DNA from: Beta vulgaris subsp. vulgaris
Taxonomy: Eukaryota > Streptophyta > Magnoliopsida > Caryophyllales > Amaranthaceae
NCBI RefSeq assembly: GCF_026745355.1
Contig: NC_079210.1
Coordinates: forward strand, 7,619,972 to 7,683,971
DNA length: 64,000 nucleotides
Reading direction: 5' to 3'
The notes under the pieces are model-generated. The model did not search any database. It was not told the DNA's origin and saw nothing but the letters and a program-made list of their open reading frames with translations. The number at the start of each line of letters is the position of its first letter. Within the stretch, counting starts at the first letter, position 1. The translations under genes and the position numbers were made by a program. Below, piece by piece: positions 10,823 through 21,813 of the stretch.

Positions 10823-12150
10823 ATGAAACTAAGTATATATGATATGTTAGAGGTGTTTACAACTTAAACTAGCATGAAATAATTCATATTCATTTATTTG
10901 GAAAGAAAATGGCCCAAAATGGCCTAAAATGGCTAATTTTAGTTCCAACATGTCTATATATTGTATTACCAATCAAATCTACCAATAAATACATGAAACT
11001 AAGTATATATGATATCTTAGATGTTTACAACTTAAACTAGCATGAAACAATTCATATTCATTCATTTGGAAAGAAAATGGCCCGAAATGGCCTAAAAAGG
11101 CTTATTTTAGTTCCAACGTGTCTATATGTTGTATTACCAATCAAAACTACCAATAAACACCATAAAACTAAGTATATATGATATGTTAGAGTTGTTTACA
11201 ACTTAAACTAGCATGAAACAATTCATATTCATTCATTTGGAAAGAAAATGGCCCAAATGGCCTAAAATGGCTAATTTTGGTTCCAACTTGTCTATATGTT
11301 GTATTACCAATCAAATCGACCAATAAATACATGAAACTAAGTATATATGATATGTTAGAGATGTTTACAACTTAAACTAGCATGAAATACTTCATATTCA
11401 TTCATTTGGAAAGAAAATGGCCCAAAATGGCCTAAAATGGCTAATTTGGGTTCCAACTTGTCTATATGTTGTATTACCAATAAAATCTATCAATAAATAC
11501 ATGAAACTAAGTATATATGATATATTAGAGGTGTTTACAACTTAAGTTAGCATGAAACAATTCATATTCATTCATTTGGAAAGAAAATGGCCCGAAATGG
11601 CCTAAAATGACTAATTTTGGTTCCAACTTGTCTATATGGTGTATTACCAATCAAAACTACCAATAAATTCATGAAACTAAGTATATATGATATGGTAGAG
11701 GTGTTTACAACTTAAACTAGCATGAAACAATCCATATTCATTCATTTGGAAAGAAAATGGCCCCGAAATGGCCTAAAAAGGCTTATTTTGGTTCCAACTT
11801 GTCTATATGTTGTATTACCAATCAAATCTAACAATTAATACATGAAACTAAGTATATATGATATGTTAGAGGTGTTTACAATTTAAACTAGCATGAAACA
11901 ATTCGTATTCATTCATTTGGAAAGAAAATGGCCCAAAATGGCCTAAGATGGCTAATTTTGGTTCCAACTTGTCTATATTTTGTATTACCAATCAAAACTA
12001 CTAATAAACATATGAAACTAAATATATATGATATGTTCGATGTGTTTACATCTTAGACTAGCATGAAACTATTCAGATTCATTCATTTGGAAAGAAAATG
12101 GCCCGAAATGGCCTAAAATCCAACAAGTGACTAAGTATATATGATATGTT
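10823..12150. repeat. Satellite of about 172-bp units, right block
   Basis: About eight head-to-tail copies of the same unit as 4440-4873, with GGAAAGAAAATGGCC near 10899, 11068, 11240, 11409, 11580, 11750, 11922 and 12093 (spacing 169-172 bp). Copies differ by scattered substitutions. The block ends inside a unit near 12120 and runs into TNPA sequence. No gene lies in it. Confidence 0.92.
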
Positions 12151-12151
12151 A

Positions 12152-12761
12152 GAGGTGTTTACCATAGTGTCTGTCCACATCAAATCCAACAAGGTAGGAT
12201 AAATGTGTCTCCATGACCAATTGATGTTCAGCTTCCGTATAGAAAGACCAATCCAAAAACCATACTTGGCTCGCCATTGACCTAATAAAGAAACAATTTG
12301 AAATCCAAACATGAAATTGTAATAAGCTAAGTATGATAAATTACATCTATATGCCTGTTGGTCTTCCCAAATCATCAAACTCTAAGACCATATCTCCTGT
12401 GTTGTGGAGATTTATCGTGAGACCTCGTTTACTCTTTCTAGATGCCTTTGGATTCCCACTTGTCTTCTTCCCGCTCCCTTGTGCACCATAATATGTAGTG
12501 GTCTGACGTGGATCTAAGAATCAAAATAAGGAAATTAAATTAGAGAACGAATAAATGCGAACCTGAGGGGGGTGGCTGCTCATCACCTATCACCTCAATG
12601 CCAAGTAAAGCATTCCTATCAGCATCTAGCTCAAATCTCTCCATCCATGCATCTAACGCATCTGCAGCACGATCATTGTCCTCTCCCTGGCCAGCTTCCT
12701 TTTCTGGGTGAAAAAGGGCATCGGACTCCGATGAATGATCGCTCGAATCGTCACTAGCCAT
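12152..12761 (-). pseudogene. CACTA TNPA-like protein, N-terminal exons
   Basis: The start at ATG 12761 gives MASDDSSDHSSESDALFHPE, an acidic Ser/Asp-rich leader, followed by DAWMERFELDADRNALLG. A likely 49-bp intron (12514-12562, CAG/GTTCGC to TTCTTAG) joins it to a Lys/Arg-rich segment with GAQGSGKKTSGNPKASRKSK and then VLEFDDLGRPTG. The latter resembles the conserved N-terminal block of plant TNPA/Transposase_24 proteins. A TAG follows in that frame, and a second open stretch (12079-12378) continues in another frame, so the gene is damaged or has another intron here. It reads toward the satellite and the C-terminal exons at 1575-2869, which makes the satellite part of a TNPA intron. Confidence 0.6.
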
Positions 12762-12989
12762 ATATGTAGCATATACATAGAAACAAGAAAGAGTGTTAAC
12801 GAAATTTAAAACAATGTAAATCATCACATTATTGTAATAAAATCCAAAAATCATCAAATTACTCATATAGAACATTTTTTACCTTTAATTTTGGTCAATA
12901 GGTTGCTCGATGACCGTTATACCTTCTTGGTGATCCATTCGCATGTAACTATTTTTCAGTATCAGACACATTCATCATATCATCATTTA

Positions 12990-15025
12990 GGATTGAGAAA
13001 GGGGGATATCATCAAACTTATCATATTCTTCTTCGTCATCAACATCACCTACTCCTAAAATTTGCCTTTTACTATTAACAACAATGCACCACTGAGTGAC
13101 TACAGGATCAGATACATAAAACACTTATTTTGCTTGCGATGCGAGGATAAAAGGTTCTTCAGTGTCACGCAGACGACTCATATCAACTAGAGTAAAACCG
13201 CACTCATCTGTTTGCAAACCACGTCTATTATCCGCCCACTTGAATCGAAAAATAGGCATAGTGAAGTCACAATAATCGAGCCCCCATATTTCTTGAATGA
13301 TCATCAATCGGAGTTTTATCCTTTGCACTCGCATACTCCCTAGATGATGCAACCGTTGAAACCCCACAATTCTGGACCACCTTTGATTTCTTATCCTGAC
13401 GTTCAGTGTAAAAGGTATAACCATTGATATCATATCCTTCATACGATTTGAAACTGTCACGTGGACCGTATGCCAACCACTTAATTGTATCAGGTACATG
13501 ATGGTTGTTTGCAGACAATTCACCAATTACTTTATTGTGAAACCAGTCAATGAAGACCTGTTATGCTCATTCATCAATGCCCTCTCCCCTTTTGACGGAT
13601 TTTTGTGGCGCAATTCACGCATATGTCTTTCTAAGTATGGATTAACTTCAGTAACATGGTGCAACACTAAAAGATGAGCTTTATGCAACTCATTCAATGA
13701 AGCTGAAATATGTCGCATTCCGACCCCACCTTTGCCTTCTAATCTACCCTCGTGTCTGGACTTTGGAAGACCATCGTCACAGCCTTAGCAAAATAAGAAG
13801 AACAATATCCTCCAACCTCTTCGGCAATTGTTCCTTGAATAATACTCGCCTTGGTCTTGCTGGATTCTTCACTTTCTTTTTCAAAGAAGCCATATGTCTC
13901 TCAAAAGGGTATGTCCATCTTAAAAACACAGGACCACACAGTTTAATCTCCCTTACCAAATGAAGGACTAATGTAACCATAATGTCAAAAAAAAGGTGGA
14001 AAATACATCTCAAATTGACAAAGTGTGATCACCACCTCATTTTGCAAAGCATCCAACTTTCAGGATCAAGTACCTTGTTGCATATGGTATTGAAAAATGA
14101 ACACAACCTCGTGATAGCAAGCCTGACATGTTTTGGAAGAATCCCGCGTATTGCAATCGGCAAAAACACTTGCATCATCACATGACAGTCATGAGACTTT
14201 CACCCAATTAATTTCAGATCAGTCATAGAAACAAGTCTTCTCATGTTAGATGAGTATCCAGTGGGAACCTTAATACCGTATAAACACTCACAGAACAATC
14301 GTTTCTCTTTCCTAGACAATGTATAGCAAGCTGGAGGAAATACGTTGTTGTTCCCTTTCCTTTCTTAGCTTTTCCTTAACCTTTGGCCATAAATTAGGCC
14401 GAATCTTCAATTTCTCCATATCTCTACGAACCTTAAGACCATCCTTAGTCTTTCCTGGCATATTCAACACAGTACCGATAATTGCATCACAAACATTTTT
14501 TCCAATATGCATTACGTCGAGACAATGTCTAACTGGTAAGTATTTCCAATAAGGAAGTCTCCAGAATATAGACTTTTTTTCCAAAGACACCATCGTCTTC
14601 CGAAGGTTTAACCCCCTTACCAAATACTGTTCCCATCCCCTTAACACGATTATAAACTTCTTTTCCAGTTAACGGTCTAGGAGCTGAGCATTTTCAAAAC
14701 CCGTTAAATGGTGCTTTTTTCTTTCGATATGGATGAGAACTATGTAGGAATTGCCTATTAATGATATAGACATGTTTCCCACAATGTGGCAAATGTGTAG
14801 CCTCCATACCATTCTCACAAATGGGACATGCCTTTTTCCCTTTGACCTTATACCCCGATAAATTCCCATAAGCAGGATAATCATTTATAGTACAGAATAG
14901 CATAGCACGAAGCCTGAAATCTTCATTAGAATATGCATCAAACACCATAACACCTTCGTCCCACATCTTTTTGAGATCTTCGATGAGAGGTGCAATATAT
15001 ATCTCTATATCATTTCCCGGCTACT
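12990..15025 (-). pseudogene. CACTA TNPD (TNP2) transposase, 5' truncated and broken
   Basis: This is the catalytic protein of an En/Spm element. Reading from 15025 down: PGNDIEIYIAPLIEDLKKMW, DAYSNEDFRLRAMLFCTIND and a zinc-ribbon-like CPICENGMEATHLPHCGKH (14700-14970), then LPVRHCLDVMHIGKNVCDAI (Transposase_21 core, about 14500). Next come FFDIMVTLVLHLVREIKLCG and WTYPFERHMASLKKKVKNPA (DUF4218-like, about 13890-14000), then KWLAYGPRDSFKSYEGYDIN and DECGFTLVDMSRL (DUF4216-like, 13150-13500). After ILASQAK a TAA at about 13125 interrupts a frame that clearly continues to an acidic C-terminus (GVGDVDDEEEYD) near 13000. Several other frameshifts are present. The N-terminal part of the family, upstream of PGNDI, is missing; the break is at about 15025. 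Confidence 0.9.
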
Positions 15026-16288
15026 TAGGCCCAGAAATTAAAAGAGACAACATATAAAGTTTGGAATTGATCGTCTACTCGTTATTATTGTAGTTGGTTA
15101 TAATATATAATATTAAAACATATGAAGAGTCGTTCTACTTTTGTTTACTCATTAGAGTGGTTTTACGCAGTTGATTATTCATCTTAGAAAAACACAACTT
15201 GATATGGGTACAATATAATTTCATCTACTGTATGGTTAAGCATGCTGCCTTGGATGAGGGTTAGCTGGTCGGTGACCTCAGTCTTAATGTCGTTTTAGCC
15301 AACGCACAACCAGCTAGGGACAAAGTTTGTGCTCCCAAGGAGTCATTCTCTCGTATCAGAACCAGTCCCATCGTTTGAGTTCCTTGTCAATTCGCGACTC
15401 TTGTCAACAGTGGCGACCAATGTCGTGAACTCCTTGATAAGAGGAGCAAACACATTCCATGGCGTGCTGACGACTAACCATGTGCAGGATGAAGACCATG
15501 TAAGTAATCCATACTATAATTATGCTTCTAAGCCTTTTTTAATGATTTCTAAAATTCTAGAGGTACCATCAACTTTGGAGAAGGTAGCTCCATGTAGTTA
15601 TACCGACTCAGCCTTTGCAGATCATATTGCACTAATGGAGATTCCAAATAAGTGTATGTACTGTTCAACATGAAGTTCTATGATAGGACGTCTGATCTGA
15701 TCTTATCCATGTAGGTATGATTCATCAACAAAGAAAAGAATTTGACCAAGGGAGGCTTAATGGAAGTAGTGTTGTCCTTAAAATTACATAAGTCAGTAGA
15801 AAGCACCAAGGACATAGTTCTCTTGGGATCAGGCGGGGGAAGCACTTGAATTGGAATGGGAGGTTTTGTAACTGTAGCAGCACTAGGAGTATGGATAGAG
15901 CCGAAGGAGGTGGTTTTATTTACTTTAACATGACGATGAAGGTCATCCACAAAGGGGGCATTCTCCCGATAGATAACTTATTTCTTATGGAAGACAATGA
16001 TAAAATAATAAGAAAAATTATAATCAATAGAATATTAGATTGGTTTTACAATTATTTTGATATCAATTTTATATTAAAATGATTCAACATATTTGTATTT
16101 ATATTGTTATTGTTAGTATTCATGTTCTTATTTGTATTACTATTGCTACTATTACTGTTATTATTTGTATTTTTACCTATTATCGTTGTCGCTTTATGTT
16201 TATTAGTATTATTATTCTCATTACCATCATAGCTATTTATAAACTTACATATCAATCATAATGCTTATAATAATAAATCATTTATATA
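15026..16288. other. Unassigned segment bracketed by an 86-bp direct repeat
   Basis: The segment lies between two copies of an 86-bp repeat (15056-15142 and 16289-16374). Two modest open frames (15329-15673 + and 15678-15950 -) have balanced composition but no motif that I recognise. 16080-16260 is low-complexity ATT/ATC sequence whose Asn-rich and Ile-rich translations are not credible proteins. It could be a rearranged retroelement fragment. Confidence 0.35.
15056..15142 (+). repeat. 86-bp direct repeat, copy 1
   Basis: Begins AAAGTTTGGAATTGATCGTC and ends GTTCTACTTT. It matches 16289-16374 with about five substitutions. It abuts the broken end of TNPD. Confidence 0.85.
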
Positions 16289-16374
16289 AAAGTTTGGAAT
16301 TGATCGTCTACTCGTTCTTATTGTAGCTGGTTATAATATATAATATTAAAACATATGAACAGTCATTCTACTTT
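16289..16374 (+). repeat. 86-bp direct repeat, copy 2
   Basis: Second copy, ending exactly where the TTTACGACC array of the next CACTA element begins. The repeat does not start with TG or end with CA, so a short LTR pair is unlikely. A segmental duplication is possible. Confidence 0.85.
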
Positions 16375-17079
16375 ACGACCAGATATGCTAATTGGTCGTA
16401 AATAGAAGAAATTATCTACGACGAGATGAATTCTGGTCGTAAATGCTTATTATTTACAACAAGATTCATTTCTTGTCGTAAATAACGAGCATTTACGACC
16501 AGTTTTATTAAACTGGTTGTAAATATAAGAATTTTTTGCGACGAGATAGAAATCTGGTCGTAAATATCAAGATCTAAAATTTTGGCCAAAATTAGAGCGG
16601 GATTCATTCCCGGTTAACATTTGTTGAAATTTAAACCTTATATTGTAACCCACCCACCTCATCACCGACACATACACTCATCTCTCTCCTCATGTTCCAT
16701 ACTATACGTCCATACACCCCCTCTCTTTCTCTCTCCTCACTTCTGTTTCATCTTCAATTCCTCTCTTCTGGTTCATCTTCAATTCCTCTCTCATCAATCT
16801 CGTTTTTCTCTTCAAATTTTGCAGCAAATTTGAAGATCTTGCAAATTTCATGGAAGAGGTTAGTATTTGTTATTTTGTCTAATTTGCACAGATCTAGATT
16901 ATTTAAGGGTTTATTTTCGAAATAGGGTGCGAAATTTATGGGTTTTTCGCTTGATTTTTTGAAATTTGAGGGTTTCAATTTTTTGGGGTTTGGTTTTTTT
17001 CGTCTGATTTTTTGTAAATGAAGAATTTTTTTTCCTTTTTTGGGCCTTTCTGTTCTTGATTTAGGGTTTGATGTGGGGG

Positions 17080-17200
17080 TTGAGGGGGTGGGTTGGGGGA
17101 GTTGAGGGGGTGGGTTCGAAGGGGGGATAAGTCGGGGTCGGTTCGAAGAGGGGGGGGGGGGGGGGTGGGCTCGAGGGGTTGAGGGGTGGGGGGTTTGAAG
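17080..17200 (+). repeat. G-rich tract with a 16-G run
   Basis: Repeated GAGGGGGTGGGTT units lead into an uninterrupted run of 16 G at 17150-17165. The tract has many G3+ runs within 120 bp and could form G-quadruplexes on the plus strand. Confidence 0.85.
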
Positions 17201-17273
17201 TTAGGGTTTGGTTTGTTTTTAGGTGGCGGCGGTTAGGGTTTCGTTGTTAAGTGGTAGGGGTTGGTGCTGGGCT

Positions 17274-17700
17274 CACTACTAGAAAAAGGGTATTCTCTGG
17301 ACGCATTCTCCTCGACGCCTCCCTGCGAGCGTTGAGCCAACTCTTACATCGCGTGTTTGATCGACGCAGAATCGTGCTGAGATAGAAAATGAAACACGTG
17401 GCAAATACTATCCCACACCTAGCCGCGAATCCGAAATTTTTGAGCGAGAAAAAACTGAAACCCAATACTAATGCAACTCTGCCTCACCACTCTCATACCT
17501 TCAAAACTGAAACCCTCAAAATTGAAACCCTCAAAATTTTCAGCCATCCTTTTGCTCAAATTATATTCGCTTCTCATTGGTATGTATCTAATTTACAGTT
17601 TGTTGTTTTTTTCTCTTATAATTTTCATGATTAATGTGATTTGCACGAATAAAAAACAAACAGATTTCGTTTCGTGTGAATTGTTTTTTAAGCGATTGTG
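17274..17700 (+). mobile_element. Left end of a further CACTA element (Z), right end not found
   Basis: CACTACTAGAAAAAGGGTAT at 17274 is a typical CACTA terminus, followed by GACGC words in both orientations (17298-17370). Then comes a leader-like stretch ending at a donor-like TTGGTATGTA near 17580. I found no matching right end before 19719, so the element is truncated or rearranged; its right limit here is arbitrary. Confidence 0.6.
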
Positions 17701-19100
17701 TTTCTAGAAAATAGGTGAGTGAGTTCCTAATTAGAATGTAATCGTATTCGTGTGAACCTGCCTCATCTTTGATTAATTTTCTTTTGATTTATTGGGTATT
17801 TAAGCCATCAAAAATCCTAATTTCTTTCTTCTTCAAATTTGTTGCTTAAACCTTTCAGAGAGCGAGAAGAGAGAGATAGAGGGATATTGCTCGTCAGAAA
17901 TGGGTCAGTTCTTCATCACTTTTCCTTCATTTCCATCCAACTTTGGTATGATCATTTAAATCATGAAGGTTTGCATAATTGGTATTTATTTTTTAAGATT
18001 TTTATCTGCAGTAGTTTCAGGGCTCTTCCTATTCAATCTGATGAGCATCTTAAGATCTACCTAATGAAGCTTTGTGCATACAAATGATGTTCTTGCAAAG
18101 TCTAAATTCTGGTAAACTCTAAATCATTTTGAAAATAATGTTTTCGAATATGGGTTTTTAAGGAATGTAGTGGGTAGATTTTCAAATTTATCCGAGTAAC
18201 TGGGAGATGTGATTATGAGAATCTGGGGTGGATGATTAGTCCTTAAGGGTTAGTTAAGTTTACTTTGATAGGAAGATTGAAATTCTATACTGAAGAAAAA
18301 TGCTTGCAGATTTGCATTGTTGCTCTTTTGTGTAGCTATTGCTAGTGTAATGGTGTTGCTGTTGATTCTTATTTCATTTTTATGTGTTTTTTTCTTCTGA
18401 ATTTCTCTAATAACGACCCTTGATGAATCTCTAATAAATCAGATCATTTGATTTTTGTTGATATATTCTTCAATGTAATATGTAATGATGATGTTGTACT
18501 AAGGTTTCTAAATATGTTTCAGATTTCTCTAAACTATTACCCACACTTATAAGATCTAAATTAGACCATTTTCTTTTGTCAATTAAGGCACTCTCCTACA
18601 GTAGATGTAGCAATTATTTTAATGAAGTTTGTAATAAAGGCTACTGGTGAGCACGAGTCTTTGGTCACTTTTGCCATTGACTGATATGTTTGACTTTTGT
18701 AGTCTAACAAAGGCATAAGTGACAGACCTGCAATGATTTTTAATGAGCAAGGATGAACATATGATGCATGCCAAATGACTCCATGTGCCTGAATTTGATT
18801 CAGTGTTTGGGGCTGATTATTATCATTGTTGTCGAATCGCTTGCAAGTTGTGACTTTGTTCTGTATTAATATTATGAATCGAGCTATTGTTGTCTATTTT
18901 TTGGCTCAAAGCTTATTGATTTTCTGTTACCAGGAGTATTTTCTGGGTGGTGGTGGCGGCGGTGGGAACTTGTGGTCTTCATTCTTTTTTGTTTCTCGTT
19001 TTTTTTTTTTTCTATTTTTTCATGCCATTTTTGTTTTTCCTTTTTTTCGTTTTAAATTTTGATTTTAAATTTAGGCCCTTTTTCTGATTTTTTTGGCGTT
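17701..19100. other. T-rich intron-like interior of element Y/Z, no gene
   Basis: The stretch is AT-rich with T tracts, short frames and no recognisable domain on either strand. It behaves as an intron between the leader exons (16640-16858 or 17380-17580) and the acceptor-like site at 19104. Confidence 0.5.
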
Positions 19101-19719
19101 GCAGGTGTAAATAAAGGTGGCGGCAGCGGTGGTAGGGAAGACTGACGGCAGTGGTGGTCAGGTTGGGACCAACACGGAGTGGGTATAGGTTGTTCAATTT
19201 CTGGGTTATAATTCCAGGAATTACAAAACTAGAATTTTTGGCATTTATTGATTTATTTGTAAAATTTATTTTGATTGAATTGTATTTTTTAGTTTAAAGT
19301 TGTAGAAACTACTTTTAAGTTGTATTTGTTTTAAGTTGTATGAGATAATAAAAATTATTAATAAAAATATAGTTTGTTAATTTATTATTGTTTATTTTTT
19401 TTAATGACAATGTAGTTTATTAACATTAGATTGTAAAAAAAAGAAATTAGCAATTATGTTTAGTTGTTAATTTTTTTTTAATTTTTTTAATCACATTTGC
19501 GACCAGATTTATGGTTGTAGATGACTAGCAATTGCGATCAGATCTAAATCTGGTCGCAAAAGGTTTTTACGACTAGTTTTTTTAAATATTATTTGCGACG
19601 AAGCCTTTTATGACCACTCGCGGCCACATGCGTTTCTGGCCGTAAAAGGCTTTTTACGACCAGATTTCAGCTTTTTGCGATCAGAAATCTGGTCGTAAAT
19701 AGCAGTTTTTCTTGTAGTG

Positions 19720-20149
19720 ACTAGTGATTAGGGGCAACCTATAATTAGCGACTAACTGATGGTCGCCTCTAAATGTAAGTGGCTTTAGCAACACTTGAAG
19801 TTTTGTGCCTGAAAAATGTGGCATTAGGGGCAACCAACAATTAGCGACAAACATATGGTTGCCTCCAAACATAAGTGTCTTTAGCAACACCGTAACTTGT
19901 CTGTCTCTAAAAGGTGGCATTAGGGGCAACCAACAATTAGCGACAAGCATATTGTTGCCTCTAAACATAAGTGTCTTTAGCAACACCATAACTTGTGTGT
20001 CTCTAAAAGGTGGCATTAGGGGCAACTTATAATTAGCGACGGACTAATTAGAGGCAGCAAGAAAATTGCTTCTAAACACCATTAGAGGCTACAAATATAT
20101 ATTTAGATGCAATTTTGGCTTGCCTCTATATGTAGTATTTTTTGTAGTG
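19720..20149 (+). mobile_element. CACTA element X with 96-bp internal repeat, left end damaged
   Basis: The right terminus is TACTACATATAGAGGCAAGC on the complement, starting CACTACAAAAAA and ending at 20149. The interior consists of four copies of a 96-bp unit starting near 19726, 19818, 19914 and 20010 (GTGGCATTAGGGGCAACC ... TTAGCGAC ... TTGCCTCTAAACATAAG). The words GGGGCAACC and GGTTGCCTC are the family's inverted subterminal motif. The left terminus is missing where element Y ends. Confidence 0.7.
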
Positions 20150-21254
20150 TTAGCCCAAAACCGCAGCAATAGGGTCCTACAAGCAAAAAAAATTTTTTTT
20201 TTTTGCATTTTGCCATAAGATTTGAAAAATAAAACCAACATCACTTCTCATTCACAATAGGTAAAACTAACAATAAGAGCCAGGAAATTATATTATGCAG
20301 TAAAATCTAAATAAAAAACTGTACCAAATTATAACTGTACCAACTTACAAAGAAAATAAAGATAATGAAAACAATCAGATCTAAGAAACAAAGATAATGA
20401 AAACAATCAGATCTAGCCGTATGTTCTTTCCTTGGAAACCGACGAAGTAATGATGTTATGCGCCTAATAGTTGGCTCGGGTTTTTAGGCATCTCGAAGAA
20501 TCGAACACATAACTCGCCGAAGATTATAACGAACGAAACTTCGAACAAACTCGCCGGAGATTCATCTGAAAAGGAACTTCGAAAATTTCAGATCTGAAAG
20601 GGACGAAACTTCGAACAAAACCCATCCACAAATTCATCGCGTCGTCGCCGGAAATTCATCTAAATAATGAAAAAAAAAAACGAAAAAAAACCCGAAGAAG
20701 GAAGTCGTCGAAGGCGGCGAATTAGGGTCGCACATGGTCGCGTCCGCTTCGTCGGCTTCGTCGCGTCATCGGCTTCGTGAAGTGAGGGTTGAGAGGTTGA
20801 GAGGTTGAGAGAGATGAGAGAGATGAGAGATAAGAGAGGGTTGAGAGGATGAGAGAGAGAAGAGAGACGGAGGGGCTGAGAGAGACTGAGGGTGAGAGAG
20901 AGAAAATGTTCGAAAAAAACCCTAAGTGTATGAGCGCTAAAGAAACCCCTTTCTTTTATGGGTAATTGACAGCTAATATTGCTGCGGTTTCCTAGTAGGA
21001 CCGCAGCAATATATTAAAAGAATATTTTTTTAATATATTGTTGCAGTCCTACTAGGAAACCGCAGCAATATTAGCAGTACAGAGCCCCATGTTTTTAAAA
21101 TGGTAACCGTTAGACAATATTGCTACGGTTTTGGGCGGGAACCGCAACAATATTGTCAATTTCTATTTTTTATTTATTTTTGCGTGTTATATTGCTGCGT
21201 ATAGGTAAAACCGCAGCAATATCACCGCAGCAAATAGCATTTATTCTACTAGTG
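20150..21254 (-). mobile_element. Non-autonomous CACTA element E2, inverted second copy of E1, one end truncated
   Basis: It ends at 21254 with GCATTTATTCTACTAGTG. The interior is E1 in reverse: the TTTTTTGCATTTT block (20190), GA-rich complement of the leader (20790-20900), GCTGCGGTTTCC hairpins (20970-21065) and GTAACCGTTAGAC (21100-21113, the complement of window bases 1-13). The side toward 20150 is cut by element X, so about 230 bp, including that terminus, are missing. E2 sits in a hAT transposase gene. Confidence 0.88.
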
Positions 21255-21813
21255 TCCTAAATCCAATGTGATCAACCATAGCAAGAGGATAATCATGCAT
21301 TACAATCATGTTAACCAACTCATTTCTTGAAACGTGGGGGTTGAACTTGTATTTTCCCACCCTCATAATAGAACTACCTTTTCTTTTTGAACTAGCTAGC
21401 AACATTTGTGGTTTCAAATCTAGTGTTTTCTTCACTTTCATATATCTTTGTGTATGTTCCTTTAGATGTCAAGTGTCACTCTTGCTCTTACCTACTAATT
21501 CTTTCTTACAACCATGACAAACGACTTTCAATTCTCCTTTTATAACAAGTCTATCATAATGTTGCCACACCGACGAAGTTAACCTTCTCCCACCAACAAC
21601 CATAACAACACAATCCTCCTCATCATCATCATTTTCATTACCAACATCATCTACATTATCATTTACATGTGATACATTTATAAGTGTTTTGCTAGAATTC
21701 ACTTTTTTCGTACTTTGAGAAGATGTATCTTTTCCTTGAACGGACTCGTCCGTGGGATTAGAAGATGCTCCATTAGTGTTCATCCCTATTTGAAAAAGTA
21801 CAACATCAAACAA
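21255..21813 (-). pseudogene. hAT-family transposase, BED zinc-finger N-terminus
   Basis: The frame starts at 21813 (or the internal Met at about 21783) with a Ser/Thr/Asp-rich leader and then RRLTSSVWQHYDRLVIKGEL, VVCHGCKKELVGKSKS (CX2C half of a BED finger). After a frameshift near 21450-21468 it continues with KKTLDLKPQMLLASSKRK, VSRNELVNMIVMHDYPLAMV and FRTL. These are the conserved blocks of plant hAT transposases just after the BED finger. The coding region is cut at 21255 by CACTA element E2; the catalytic RNase H-like and dimerisation regions are not present in the window. Confidence 0.85.

Larger units (their letters stand above)
16374..19719 (+). mobile_element. CACTA element Y (TTTACGACCAG family), left terminus missing
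   Basis: The right terminus is AGCAGTTTTTCTTGTAGTG (complement CACTACAAGAAAAAC) ending at 19719. Subterminal zones at 16374-16570 and 19495-19710 use the word TTTACGACCAGA in both orientations. The first about 25 bp of the left terminus are missing. Inside is a CT-rich leader (16640-16820), an exon-like end GAAGAGGTTAGTA (donor near 16860), a long T-rich intron-like stretch, and an acceptor-like GGCGTTGCAG near 19104 followed by a GGCGGCAGCGGTGG stretch. The interior carries the start of another CACTA element at 17274. No transposase domain is seen. Confidence 0.75.

Noticed and set aside
16052..16261. Asn-rich and Ile-rich small proteins
   Set aside because: Low-complexity ATT/AAT repeat; both strands are open only because of composition.
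15056..16374. A small LTR retrotransposon (TRIM) with 86-bp LTRs
   Set aside because: The repeats lack TG...CA borders, there is no primer-binding site after the first copy, and I found no 5-bp target duplication.
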